Assembly (NCBI GenBank): GCA_003140895.1
Contig: PLLH01000014.1
Span: 18,646 to 54,911, forward strand
Origin: Elusimicrobiota bacterium
Lineage (GTDB): Bacteria; Elusimicrobiota; Elusimicrobia; F11
Reading direction: 5' to 3'
Length of the DNA: 36,266 bases
The translations under genes and the position numbers were made by a program. A model generated the notes under the pieces. It ran no database searches, had not been told where the DNA came from, and worked only from the letters and a program-made list of their open reading frames with translations. Of the stretch, positions 7,223 through 15,615 are shown piece by piece (position 1 is the first letter of the stretch; every line of letters starts with the position of its first letter).

Positions 7223-9186
7223 TAGTAATAATTAAAAGAAAGCATTCCTTCTTGATAGGAATTTTGCCGCTCCAACTGTAACCGCATTTCAATCTGCTGG
7301 GCCACTTGAACAGCTTGAATCAAACGCACCTTACGTGTGGTGCCAACGTTTCCAACGCCATACCGAAGACGCGTTCCGCTTAAATGGACCCGCCAGGCCG
7401 GGAGCGGATTAAACAAGAGTCCGGACGATAGGCCTCCGCCAATGCGATAGTGTTTATCAAATGGCTCGCCCACACCGGAATCGGCCACCGCGAAGGCGTA
7501 CAACAACCCCTTTCGTAAAAAGGGAATCCTGACCGTTAAGCCGGTATTCCCGTCCAGCCCGAAGAAAAGGCTCCTCTCCGGGGAACGGTTCACATCATGC
7601 GCGGTTGAAAACCCCATGCGACCGCCCCATGAGGGATGATGAATCCACCGGTCCCACGGCGCGAGCGATTTCACGTTGAACAACGTGAAATCCTCCAAAT
7701 TTAATTTACCGAACCGATTGTCATACCGGATCTTGAGTTGAGCCATCTCAAGAAGACTCCCGAACACGAATCCGGTGTCATCCCCTTCCAAATCCTGCAA
7801 AGCGGATCTCACGGAAAATTCCTCAAAGGAGCTATTCTTTGTCACCCCACCGCTAACTCCCAACCGCCCTGTCTTATGAGCCGACTCAGGTGGGGAAGGT
7901 TCAACATTCGGGCGGGAGAATCGATTTGATACGTCGACTGGAATGGCATTTTTGAGTATGAGAATCCGACGCTCGATTTGTTGAGCGTTTTCTGATTGGT
8001 CTCGTTGAAACCCTGATTTGTAGCGTAAAAAGTCATTGGCTGTCTCAAGAACCAACATCTGGCGTTCCGGCGGCAATTGTTTAACTTGGGTAACGAGCCC
8101 TTGGTCTCGTGATTCACCGGGCTTATCCAGAACAAGTTTCTCCGACAACCGAATCTCGTTCGAGTTCAAACGGTCTCTCGACGAAAGCATTTGTTGAAGG
8201 TAAGAGGGGCGCCAGGTGGTTGTGGATACAAGTCCCGGCTGTTCCAACACGCAGCGAAGCGTATCAAGGGGGATGGCGCGAAACCGAAACCGGTCCGATA
8301 AATGAAGACTCGGATCCGCCACTTCAAGAAGGGGGAGAAGCTGATAGGAACAATTCTTATTGAAGAAGAAATAGGACATGGCCGTTCCATTTCCCAATTC
8401 CCAGAGATGCTGGATTAAGCGGTTCAATTGGTTCTCATCCAGCGTGAGCCGATATTCCCAGAGATCACGGGACTCCAAATTATTGTATTGCTGAACCTTC
8501 ATGTAATAAGGATGCGTTGAAAAAACACCTGGAAACCCGCCGGTGAGCCCGAAAAGCGCGAACAAGATGCCGTTGCGAGTATTGGTCATCGCGGCGAAAT
8601 TGATGGTGTAATTCAACAACGGTTGATCTTTGAACCGCTCCTTTCGCCCCAAAAGGAAAAACGTGTGGCCGTACATCGACGCGGGATTGTTCATGTAATA
8701 CGAAGCAAAAACCAGAGAAATGGACCCGGGGTCCATTTTGTCCCGCCAAGACTCATAGCGGGGACAGCTCATTTCCTTAAGTTCTGGCGGAAACCCGAGT
8801 TGCTCCTTTAACCACGCGTACCTTGCCGGATACCGGCATTGGGGGTGTTCTTCATCGGGATTCACGATAGGAGGATTAAAAAAGGCGGCCAATGTGGCAT
8901 CCAATTCCGATGAAGGATCTTTTCGTCCGTTCTTGGAAATAAAAAAATGTCCTCGATCAATATCGCTCTTCTCGACGCCAAAGAGGTCTTTCTTATAGTG
9001 CAACAACAGACGCCAATAACGATCGTGCGCCAGGTTTTTTTGATGAGCCTTCTCGATCAATGTCGAGAGCGCGGGATTGTTGTTATCCGGTAAATTCTCG
9101 GCCGGCAAAGAGGGGGAACAAAACGACGCGCATAAAAGGCACAGAAGGATCTGACGGAAAAAATGAGCTAACGAGGAATGGTTCAT
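7219..9186 (-). CDS. DUF4105 (Lnb N-terminal periplasmic domain-like) secreted protein
   Basis: The 655-aa protein has a Sec signal peptide (about 1-29). Its N-terminal half carries DUF4105 hallmarks: MYGHTFFLLG (173-180), then a conserved FFFNKNCSYQLLPLLE segment with N277/C279 near 272-288. These resemble a papain/NlpC-like Cys-His arrangement, although activity is unproven. The second half (from about 430) has alternating amphipathic strands and ends in an aromatic residue run (SFNYYY), which suggests an outer-membrane beta-barrel or surface domain. Its start codon sits directly after the T tract of the terminator that follows the DUF3015 gene. There is no room for a normal ribosome-binding site or promoter, so expression may depend on readthrough. 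The signal peptide makes this start convincing. Confidence 0.85.
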   Translation of the reverse strand: MNHSSLAHFFRQILLCLLCASFCSPSLPAENLPDNNNPALSTLIEKAHQKNLAHDRYWRLLLHYKKDLFGVEKSDIDRGHFFISKNGRKDPSSELDATLAAFFNPPIVNPDEEHPQCRYPARYAWLKEQLGFPPELKEMSCPRYESWRDKMDPGSISLVFASYYMNNPASMYGHTFFLLGRKERFKDQPLLNYTINFAAMTNTRNGILFALFGLTGGFPGVFSTHPYYMKVQQYNNLESRDLWEYRLTLDENQLNRLIQHLWELGNGTAMSYFFFNKNCSYQLLPLLEVADPSLHLSDRFRFRAIPLDTLRCVLEQPGLVSTTTWRPSYLQQMLSSRDRLNSNEIRLSEKLVLDKPGESRDQGLVTQVKQLPPERQMLVLETANDFLRYKSGFQRDQSENAQQIERRILILKNAIPVDVSNRFSRPNVEPSPPESAHKTGRLGVSGGVTKNSSFEEFSVRSALQDLEGDDTGFVFGSLLEMAQLKIRYDNRFGKLNLEDFTLFNVKSLAPWDRWIHHPSWGGRMGFSTAHDVNRSPERSLFFGLDGNTGLTVRIPFLRKGLLYAFAVADSGVGEPFDKHYRIGGGLSSGLLFNPLPAWRVHLSGTRLRYGVGNVGTTRKVRLIQAVQVAQQIEMRLQLERQNSYQEGMLSFNYYY

Positions 9187-9190
9187 ATTA

Positions 9191-9228
9191 AAAGAAACGG
9201 CGCCCGTCCGCCGCAGCGGACGGGCGCC
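9191..9228 (-). terminator. Intrinsic terminator between DUF3015 and DUF4105 genes
   Basis: A perfect 13-bp GC-rich stem (9199-9211 with 9216-9228, GGCGCCCGTCCGC and its complement) has a 4-base loop. Read on the minus strand it is followed by GTTTCTTTT. This is a textbook rho-independent terminator 21 bases after the DUF3015 stop. The T tract ends about 3 bases before the DUF4105 start codon. Confidence 0.85.
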
Positions 9229-9249
9229 GTCTGTTTGAATCTGTATAAG

Positions 9250-9729
9250 TTAGCTCAGTAATTCAGGATGAGCAGCCAACGTCACCTTCAACGAATCAAG
9301 GAGTTCGGCTGTGGTCGTTTTGGACGATGGGAACAACGAGGCGTATTCGTCGTGGAAGAGCTTCAACATCTGGGGAACCTTTGTGGTCCCGAGAAGAGAG
9401 GCAAAAGCCCGGGCATATTCGCCTTCACCGGCGGCCATTTCGCGTCTTAAGCTGTCCAGGTTCACTTCAGCGAACACTTCCGCTTCTTTCACGAATTTCA
9501 CCGCGCCATCTTCGGTACATCCTGATGTTCCGCTGGTGATTCCGAAGGTTTGGTTTCCGCACGTTCCGTTGGTGGTGGCGGCGAAAACTTGCATAATTTG
9601 GGAATTATTTTGATTCCCAAAAAGAACATAACCCAATCCGCAACCGGCCATCGTATGGCTCCCTTTCGCGAACACCGAGGCGGGAACCGCCAACGCAAGA
9701 ACAAAGGAAACCGCTAATATCTTTTTCAT
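9250..9729 (-). CDS. DUF3015 family secreted protein
   Basis: This 159-aa protein has a clean Sec signal peptide, with cleavage expected after SVFA (about residue 21). The mature part carries the DUF3015 signature: MAGCGLGYVLFG near its start, then ATTNGTCGNQTFGITSGTSG, followed by a helical C-terminal half. Four Cys residues may form disulfides in the periplasm. The family has no established function. A strong AGGAGGAAC ribosome-binding site lies just before the ATG. The gene is divergent from pabBC across a 135-bp AT-rich spacer and is closed by a strong terminator, so it is probably transcribed mostly as a single gene at high level (inference). Confidence 0.9.
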   Translation of the reverse strand: MKKILAVSFVLALAVPASVFAKGSHTMAGCGLGYVLFGNQNNSQIMQVFAATTNGTCGNQTFGITSGTSGCTEDGAVKFVKEAEVFAEVNLDSLRREMAAGEGEYARAFASLLGTTKVPQMLKLFHDEYASLFPSSKTTTAELLDSLKVTLAAHPELLS

Positions 9730-9864
9730 AGTTCCTCCTGATCAACATGAACACTCTGTGCAAAATATGAAGCGCGGTATTTAAGCATTTTGATTTCTCT
9801 TTTTATATATAAATTAAGATTCAATTTTTGTTGTATATCATCCGAATCATGCACGAGAAAACCC
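9730..9864. promoter_or_regulatory. Divergent AT-rich promoter region
   Basis: The spacer between the DUF3015 gene (minus) and pabBC (plus) is much more AT-rich than its surroundings, with a TTTTTATATATAAATT core around 9800-9815. For the plus strand a TATATC at 9834-9839 could be a -10 box, giving a leader of about 20 bases before ATG 9865. I see no convincing -35 for either direction. That it holds promoters for both genes is inferred from gene layout. Confidence 0.4.
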
Positions 9865-11631
9865 ATGATAAATGAGATTATCCTTCGAGACGCCGTCCGC
9901 GGCCAATGGCTTCGTTTTCAACATCCATCCGCCATTTTGACGACGTCCGACTGCGGCGAGGTCGTTCGCGTTTTAGCGGAGGTTGAAACCGCCGTTCGCG
10001 CAAAGGGGGTGTTCGCGGTCGGATTTATTTCCTATGAAGCCGCGCCGGCGTTCGACACCGCTTTTGAAGTCGTCAAAGGGCATTCCTTCCCGCTCGTCTG
10101 GTTTGGGCTTTATTCACAGCCATCAATTATTTCATTGCCCCAAAAATCCCCGCGAGAGACACAACTCCTCTGGAAAGCGAACATCAATCAGACAGCGTAT
10201 GGCCAAGCTTTTCGAAAAATTAAAAACCACATCGCTGAGGGGGATTGTTATCAGGCGAACTATTCCTTTCGACTGACCTCCAAAGCGCCCGAATCGCCCT
10301 TTTCGTTGTTCACGGATCTGATCGCGGCCCAAAAAGCGCCGTATGGCGCTTATATTGAGACAGACGACTGGGCGATTCTTTCCGCCTCGCACGAATTGTT
10401 TTTCCAGTTGAACGGCAACACGATACACTCTCGCCCCATGAAAGGAACGGCCCCGCGAGAGTTGACATCCGAAGACGACCGGCAACAGTCCGAAACGCTG
10501 CGGCAATCAGAGAAAAACCGGGCGGAGAACGTGATGATCGTCGACATGGTTCGGCATGACTTGGGGAAAATCGCCGTGACCGGAAGCGTTCGCGTTCCAT
10601 CACTTTACTCGATTGAAAAATATCCGACGCTCTGGCAGATGACGTCCACGGTCTCAGCTGAAACCAAGGCGGGGTGGGCCGCCATCATGGGAGCTCTCTT
10701 TCCGCCCGCCTCCGTGACCGGTGCGCCCAAAGCGCGCGTCACTCAAATCATCGCTCAAACGGAAACGTCTCCTCGGAACATCTACACGGGGACCATTGGA
10801 TTTCTCGCCCCCAACCGGGAGGCCCAATTCAACGTCGCCATCCGAACGGTTTTGGTGAACAAAAAAACCAAGAAAGCCGATTATGGAATCGGAAGCGGCC
10901 TTGTCTGGGATTCCGATGAAAAAACGGAGTACGACGAATGCCGGACGAAGGCTGAAATTCTAACGCGGCGCGTTCCGGATTTTTCACTCTTGGAAACCAT
11001 CCTTTGGACGCCGGAAGACAGTTTTTTCCTCCTAGACCGCCATCTGGCGCGGCTCAAAGAATCCTCGGACTATTTCGGATTTGAAGCGAATCCTGAAACG
11101 GTTCGAGACGGCCTCTACGCGGCGGCGACGCATTTCAAACACGTCCCGACCAAAGTCAGGGTTCTCATAAAAGAGGATGGGGAAATGGCGATTGAAGCGC
11201 AAGTCCTGCCGGAGGCGGCGCTTCACAAACAGCTCGTGGTGGAGGTGGCCCGGCAACCAGTGAACTCCGCCAATCCATTCCTTTACCATAAGACCACCCA
11301 TCGCGCTGTTTACGCCTCCCACCAAACGAACTCATCGAACGTGGACGACGTCTTGCTTTGGAACGAGAGAGGGGAAATAACGGAATTCCGCGCCGCCAAC
11401 GTCGCCGTCGAGATGGACGGACAACTGATCACACCGCCCGTTCGCTGCGGCCTTCTCGCGGGCACCTTCCGCGCGCATCTCCTTGAAAATAAAAAAATAA
11501 AAGAAGGCGTACTCAAACTCGATGACTTAAAAAAGGCCGGAGGGATTTTCTCCCTCAATTCCATTCGTAAAATGAAACGCGTCCACCTTCGGATCGCCTC
11601 GAAAACAACTCCGCCGCCCGTAAAAAAATAA
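9865..11631 (+). CDS. pabB: Aminodeoxychorismate synthase component I fused to aminodeoxychorismate lyase (PabB-PabC)
   Basis: The protein makes 4-aminobenzoate for folate. Its N-terminal about 390 residues are a PabB/chorismate-binding domain with SRPMKGTAPR, ENVMIVDMVRHDLGKIA, PASVTGAPKARV and YDECRTKAEIL. The C-terminal about 190 residues are a PLP-dependent 4-amino-4-deoxychorismate lyase of the branched-chain aminotransferase-like fold, beginning LLETILWTPEDSFFLLDRHL, with the likely PLP lysine in FLYHKTTHRAVY. Such fusions are known in many bacteria. The glutamine amidotransferase PabA is not in the window. I chose ATG 9865 (MINEIILRD, 588 aa) over ATG 9790, because the 25 extra residues are not protein-like and come from the AT-rich promoter region. 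The MFS gene follows after 7 bases. Confidence 0.92.
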   Translation: MINEIILRDAVRGQWLRFQHPSAILTTSDCGEVVRVLAEVETAVRAKGVFAVGFISYEAAPAFDTAFEVVKGHSFPLVWFGLYSQPSIISLPQKSPRETQLLWKANINQTAYGQAFRKIKNHIAEGDCYQANYSFRLTSKAPESPFSLFTDLIAAQKAPYGAYIETDDWAILSASHELFFQLNGNTIHSRPMKGTAPRELTSEDDRQQSETLRQSEKNRAENVMIVDMVRHDLGKIAVTGSVRVPSLYSIEKYPTLWQMTSTVSAETKAGWAAIMGALFPPASVTGAPKARVTQIIAQTETSPRNIYTGTIGFLAPNREAQFNVAIRTVLVNKKTKKADYGIGSGLVWDSDEKTEYDECRTKAEILTRRVPDFSLLETILWTPEDSFFLLDRHLARLKESSDYFGFEANPETVRDGLYAAATHFKHVPTKVRVLIKEDGEMAIEAQVLPEAALHKQLVVEVARQPVNSANPFLYHKTTHRAVYASHQTNSSNVDDVLLWNERGEITEFRAANVAVEMDGQLITPPVRCGLLAGTFRAHLLENKKIKEGVLKLDDLKKAGGIFSLNSIRKMKRVHLRIASKTTPPPVKK

Positions 11632-11638
11632 TTAAACC

Positions 11639-12955
11639 ATGAAAGGGAAAATCAGGAAAAGCCTTAAAGCGTCTTTCTGGGATGGCGCCTTCGCCGCCGG
11701 CATGGTGGGGATAACGGAAAGTTATGTGATTCCGTACGCTCTGGCGCTTCGGGCTCAAGCTTCGCAAATCGGAATTTTGGCCTCGGTTCCCAACCTGATT
11801 ATGGCGCTGGCCAACAGTCAAATCAATAAATTGACCCGGTGGATCGGAAGCCGGAAAAAAGTCGTCCTCATCGTGGTTCTTATCCAGGCCATCGCTCTCA
11901 CCTTCATGTCTTTTCTACCGATGGTTGAGAACCGCTATCAAATAATCTCCCTTATCATCCTCACCTCCATTGCGACCACCTTCGGCGGTCTGGCGTCGGC
12001 GCCGTGGGGAAGCTTGATGTGTGAATATCTCCCGTTATCGAAACGATCGGGGTATTTCGGTTGGCGAAGCCGCGTTTTGGGGATGATTATTATCGCATCG
12101 AGCCTTCTCGCCGGTGGAGTCCTTCAGTATTGTGGACGATCCGTGTTGGCGGGGTTTGCCATCCTTTTCGCGTTGGCCGCGACATTCCGTCTGTTCTCTT
12201 GGTTCTCCTTAAGAAAAATGTTTGAGCCCGTGAGCGCCACAATAAAGGTCCAACCAGCCATTTCTGAAACCAACCTGAGCCCTACTGGAACCAATTTCAA
12301 CGCCTTCCTTCTTTTCACCGGCGCCATGAGTTTCGGCGTCAATCTCTCGGCGCCCATGATCCACGTCTACATGTTGAAAACCCTGCATTACAGCTATCTG
12401 ACCTATACGATCGCGTTGGTCGCCTCCACCAGCACAACCTATTTCATGATGGCGCCGTGGGGACGGCACGCCGATCATGCCGGCAATTTGAAAATCATCC
12501 GAATGGGAAGCGCTTTCATTCAGCTCATTCCATTTCTGTGGCTCGTTTCGGGACATCCGGTCTATATCGTCGCCATACAGTTGGTGAGCGGCGTGGCGTG
12601 GTCGGGGTATAACTTGTGCGTCAGCACGTATATCTTTGATTCCGTCTCACAAACCGAACGTGTTCGTCAGACAGCCCGGTTCAATATGATGAACGGGGTC
12701 TGCGTTTGCCTGGGCGCGGGGATCGGAACCAGCGTGATGCCGTTCCTGCCCTTCCTCAAGGGGACGCAATTCATGAGCCTGCTCATCCTGTCGGGATTGG
12801 CTCGGATGGGAGCGGTCAACCTTCTTCTGCCTAAAATAAAAGAAGTGAGAAAAGTGACGCACGTGGAGAGCATGGATCTCTTTAACAGCGTGATTGGTCT
12901 GCGGCCCTTGCCCGGCGTCGCGCGGGACACCAACGTCGACATTCGCCTGAGTTGA
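11639..12955 (+). CDS. MFS transporter, substrate unknown
   Basis: This 438-aa protein has about 12 hydrophobic segments in two halves separated by a polar loop near residues 195-222 (after FSLRKMFEP), the usual major facilitator layout. Inner-membrane location is expected. A basic loop between helices 2 and 3 (RWIGSRKK) stands in the position of the MFS motif A but is not canonical. The C-terminus ends in a short polar tail. The gene starts 7 bases after pabBC without a clear ribosome-binding site, so it is probably co-transcribed and possibly translationally coupled. The neighbour does not reveal the substrate; export of a pteridine or aromatic compound would be speculation. It converges on the small membrane gene at 12960. 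Confidence 0.85.
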   Translation: MKGKIRKSLKASFWDGAFAAGMVGITESYVIPYALALRAQASQIGILASVPNLIMALANSQINKLTRWIGSRKKVVLIVVLIQAIALTFMSFLPMVENRYQIISLIILTSIATTFGGLASAPWGSLMCEYLPLSKRSGYFGWRSRVLGMIIIASSLLAGGVLQYCGRSVLAGFAILFALAATFRLFSWFSLRKMFEPVSATIKVQPAISETNLSPTGTNFNAFLLFTGAMSFGVNLSAPMIHVYMLKTLHYSYLTYTIALVASTSTTYFMMAPWGRHADHAGNLKIIRMGSAFIQLIPFLWLVSGHPVYIVAIQLVSGVAWSGYNLCVSTYIFDSVSQTERVRQTARFNMMNGVCVCLGAGIGTSVMPFLPFLKGTQFMSLLILSGLARMGAVNLLLPKIKEVRKVTHVESMDLFNSVIGLRPLPGVARDTNVDIRLS

Positions 12956-12959
12956 CGGA

Positions 12960-13247
12960 TTATTTCCTGAGGATTTTATCGAACCACCGCCAGAGGGAAG
13001 CGGATCCGATGAGGATCAGCAGCCACGAAAGCAAATAAATCATGATGGCGACGATGTAATAGCGCCGGCGGCCCGTCTTCTTCCCTTTGTGATGAAAAAA
13101 AATCGTCCCGAACCCGCCGGTTAACCGATTAATGAGAAAAAGGACCCCGTGCGACAGCTTCCCAATGATCACGCTCACCCCAAGGGCGGACGCGATCGTA
13201 TTGAGAAACGAGTACACAATAAAAAGCAAGTCAGATTGCATTGGCAT
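12960..13247 (-). CDS. Small two-helix membrane protein, function unknown
   Basis: The 95-aa protein has a hydrophobic N-terminal segment (LLFIVYSFLNTIASALGVSV), a basic central loop (HHKGKKTGRRRYY) and a second helix (IVAIMIYLLSWLLILIGSAS). That suggests two inner-membrane helices joined by a cytoplasmic positive loop. I do not recognise the family. It lies 14 bases downstream of the PBP1b-type gene on the same strand, so it is probably co-transcribed with it and might assist it, as small membrane partners of cell-wall enzymes sometimes do (inference only). The start may be M1 or M3; no ribosome-binding site decides it. Confidence 0.65.
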   Translation of the reverse strand: MPMQSDLLFIVYSFLNTIASALGVSVIIGKLSHGVLFLINRLTGGFGTIFFHHKGKKTGRRRYYIVAIMIYLLSWLLILIGSASLWRWFDKILRK

Positions 13248-13261
13248 TGGTTGTCATTGAA

Positions 13262-15538
13262 TCATTTTTTAAGGAAACGTTGAAACCACCCTTTAAGCCC
13301 ACCGGGGTGAAGAGGACAGTCCACCGTCGGTTCCGTCCCTTTTAAAAATTCTTCTTCTATTTTTATCGGACATCCGGACCGGGACAAAGCTCCGCTCAAC
13401 GGATCAATCGTCACTTTGACCAATCCCGTCGCTTTTGAAAACCCCAAGGGGGGACAATCGCCGGACACCTTCTTCATTAAGGAAGCCCACACGGGCAACG
13501 CGTGGACCCCGCCCGCCAGGTGAACGGATTTCGCCTCGTCGTTTCCAACCCAAACACCGGCGAGAACCTCGCTCGTGTATCCCACAAACCAGGCGTCTTT
13601 CCCGCCGTTGGTGGTTCCTGTTTTCCCAGCCGTCGGATAAGGCCACCCCAGTTCAGGCAATCGTTTGGCCGTGCCTTCTTTGACGACGGATTCCAGCAAC
13701 GATGTCATGAGAGAGGCGAGGGCGGGATCGAGGACGGATTGGCGCTCCGCTCCGATGGTTTCAAGGGCATTTCCATCGGCATCCACGACGGACGTCACGA
13801 AATACGGAGACACGCGAAATCCGCCGTTCGAAAACGGCGCGTAGCACCCCACAAGCTCCAGAAGAGAGACTTCCGATGTTCCAAGCCCCAGCGCAAGCGA
13901 ATCCTCAAGAGGATGCGTCATCCCCATCCGCCGGGCGAAATCGATCACCCGATCCGGGCCAACGCGCTGCAGCAAATCCAGCGTGGCCGAATTCATGGAG
14001 TGCGCGAGCGCCTGGCGAAGCGTCACCGTTCCGTGATAAACACCGTCGTAATTTTTTGGGGCCCACACGTTGTTCTGGTTGTCCTTAAATTTCTTCTCTT
14101 CGTCTTTGAGCAGAGTCGCCGGCGTGAGTCCGTGTTCCAACGCCGCCGCGTAAATAAACGGCTTAAAAGCGCTTCCCGGTTGGCGAACGGCCTGCGTGGC
14201 CCGGTTAAACTGGCTCTTCTGAAAATCTTTCCCGCCCACGAGCGCCAAAACGCGTCCGGTGGACGGATCTAAAAGAACCACGGCCACTTGATCGGAAACG
14301 AGACGGGAGGCTTGCCAAGCGGCCTTTTGGAAAAGGGGATCCATGGTCGTGTAGACTCGCAGCCCCAACCGGTAAAGAGCCTCTTCTCCATAGTCAGGAA
14401 GAAGTTGGCGAACCACTTCGGCGATAAAATAATCATCTTCTTTTGTTTGAACCGTCGAGGCGGACGTCTGGCGCAAACGCAAAGGAAGAGACGACGCCCT
14501 CACGCAATCCCCTTTCGAAATCATTTGTTCCTTCAACATGAGTTTTAAGACCAAATTCCGGCGGGCCCTCGCTTTCTGCGGATGTTGAAACGGATTGAAC
14601 AAATGGGGGGACCGAATGACGCCGGCCAGAAGCGCGCACTCAGCCAGGTCCAGATCTTTAAACTCTTTTCCCAGGTAATAATCGGCGGCCGCTTTCATAC
14701 CGGCGACGCTCACGAAATGGTCTTGCCCCATATAAATATGATTGAGGTAGATCGTTAATATTTTTTCCTTCGAGAGCCGGAAATCCAAATAAACCGCCAG
14801 AGCGGCTTCAAGGATCTTCCGCGTGAGGGAGCGCGTCGGCGTGAGAAACAGGTTTTTCGCCAGCTGCTGGGTTATGGTGCTCCCGCCTTGCAGCCGGCCG
14901 GGCTTGACGATGTTTGAAAGTGCCGCGCGAGCGATGGCTTTCGGATCCACGCCCCAGTGTTTAAAATACCGTCGGTCTTCAACGGCGATGACCGCGTCCA
15001 CCAACATGTCAGGAAACTCTTCCCACTGAGTCGGGTCGCGCCTGATTTTGACGGGGCCTGACAGCTCTCCGATCAATTCCGGCTCAAGCGCCACGGGTTG
15101 ATTCAACTCTTGTTCTTCACGGCGCATCATCACGCGGCCATCCGACTTAAACGTCGCGTCAACCGTCGTGGATTCCTGGATGAATTGGGGGGATTTAAAT
15201 CCTCGAAGAAAGAGATGAAGACGGGGAGCGTCCCGCGGAGCGTCCCACTTATATTCTCCCGCCTGTTGGGGTGTTCCTTGAACCTCTTTATAGTGAAGCC
15301 GGCGAAGGCGTTGAATCAGAAGGGAAGGAGAGAACCGCCCCCCGTCTTCCATCACATAATGAGAGGAATAGAGGCGAGTCGAAAACTCTTCGCCGAGGCC
15401 GGAGAGGACCAGCCGTGACAGCTTCGCTTCCGCATACACAACAAGCGCCGCCGCGCCGAGGAGAAGCGTCAGGAAACTGATCCCAAATAAAAACGGCCAG
15501 TTAATTTTTAGTTTTGATCGTTTGGATCGCCGGCCCAT
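13262..15538 (-). CDS. mrcB: Bifunctional class A penicillin-binding protein, PBP1b type
   Basis: The 758-aa enzyme polymerises glycan strands and cross-links peptides of peptidoglycan. In order: a basic cytoplasmic tail, one membrane anchor (about 15-36), a UB2H-like region (about 52-110), a GT51 glycosyltransferase domain and a transpeptidase domain. The GT51 domain shows AVIAVEDRRYFKHWGVDP with catalytic E187, GGSTITQQLAKN at 218-229 and RKILEAALAVYLD. The transpeptidase has SxxK at S456-K459 (GSAFKP), SxN at S514-N516 and KTGT at 639-642. Length is typical. In E. coli the UB2H domain binds the lipoprotein activator LpoB, but no LpoB-like gene is seen here. The gene is divergent from the one at 15616. 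Confidence 0.95.
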   Translation of the reverse strand: MGRRSKRSKLKINWPFLFGISFLTLLLGAAALVVYAEAKLSRLVLSGLGEEFSTRLYSSHYVMEDGGRFSPSLLIQRLRRLHYKEVQGTPQQAGEYKWDAPRDAPRLHLFLRGFKSPQFIQESTTVDATFKSDGRVMMRREEQELNQPVALEPELIGELSGPVKIRRDPTQWEEFPDMLVDAVIAVEDRRYFKHWGVDPKAIARAALSNIVKPGRLQGGSTITQQLAKNLFLTPTRSLTRKILEAALAVYLDFRLSKEKILTIYLNHIYMGQDHFVSVAGMKAAADYYLGKEFKDLDLAECALLAGVIRSPHLFNPFQHPQKARARRNLVLKLMLKEQMISKGDCVRASSLPLRLRQTSASTVQTKEDDYFIAEVVRQLLPDYGEEALYRLGLRVYTTMDPLFQKAAWQASRLVSDQVAVVLLDPSTGRVLALVGGKDFQKSQFNRATQAVRQPGSAFKPFIYAAALEHGLTPATLLKDEEKKFKDNQNNVWAPKNYDGVYHGTVTLRQALAHSMNSATLDLLQRVGPDRVIDFARRMGMTHPLEDSLALGLGTSEVSLLELVGCYAPFSNGGFRVSPYFVTSVVDADGNALETIGAERQSVLDPALASLMTSLLESVVKEGTAKRLPELGWPYPTAGKTGTTNGGKDAWFVGYTSEVLAGVWVGNDEAKSVHLAGGVHALPVWASLMKKVSGDCPPLGFSKATGLVKVTIDPLSGALSRSGCPIKIEEEFLKGTEPTVDCPLHPGGLKGWFQRFLKK

Positions 15539-15562
15539 GGGTCATCATCCTTTCTTTTCTGG

Positions 15563-15576
15563 AAACGAATTCGTTT
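15563..15576. promoter_or_regulatory. 14-bp perfect palindrome in the divergent mrcB/15616 spacer
   Basis: AAACGAATTCGTTT is its own reverse complement and is centred in the 77-bp spacer between two divergent genes, 25 bases from one start and 40 from the other. That placement and symmetry suit a dimeric repressor operator. No regulator gene is adjacent, so this is a candidate only. Confidence 0.3.
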
Positions 15577-15615
15577 TTGGTATGTTAACTTATACAGGAG
15601 AATCTGTTTGATCCC

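Noticed and set aside
9790-9864. Upstream start for the PabB-PabC fusion
   Set aside because: The 25 extra residues come from the AT-rich promoter region and do not belong to the domain.
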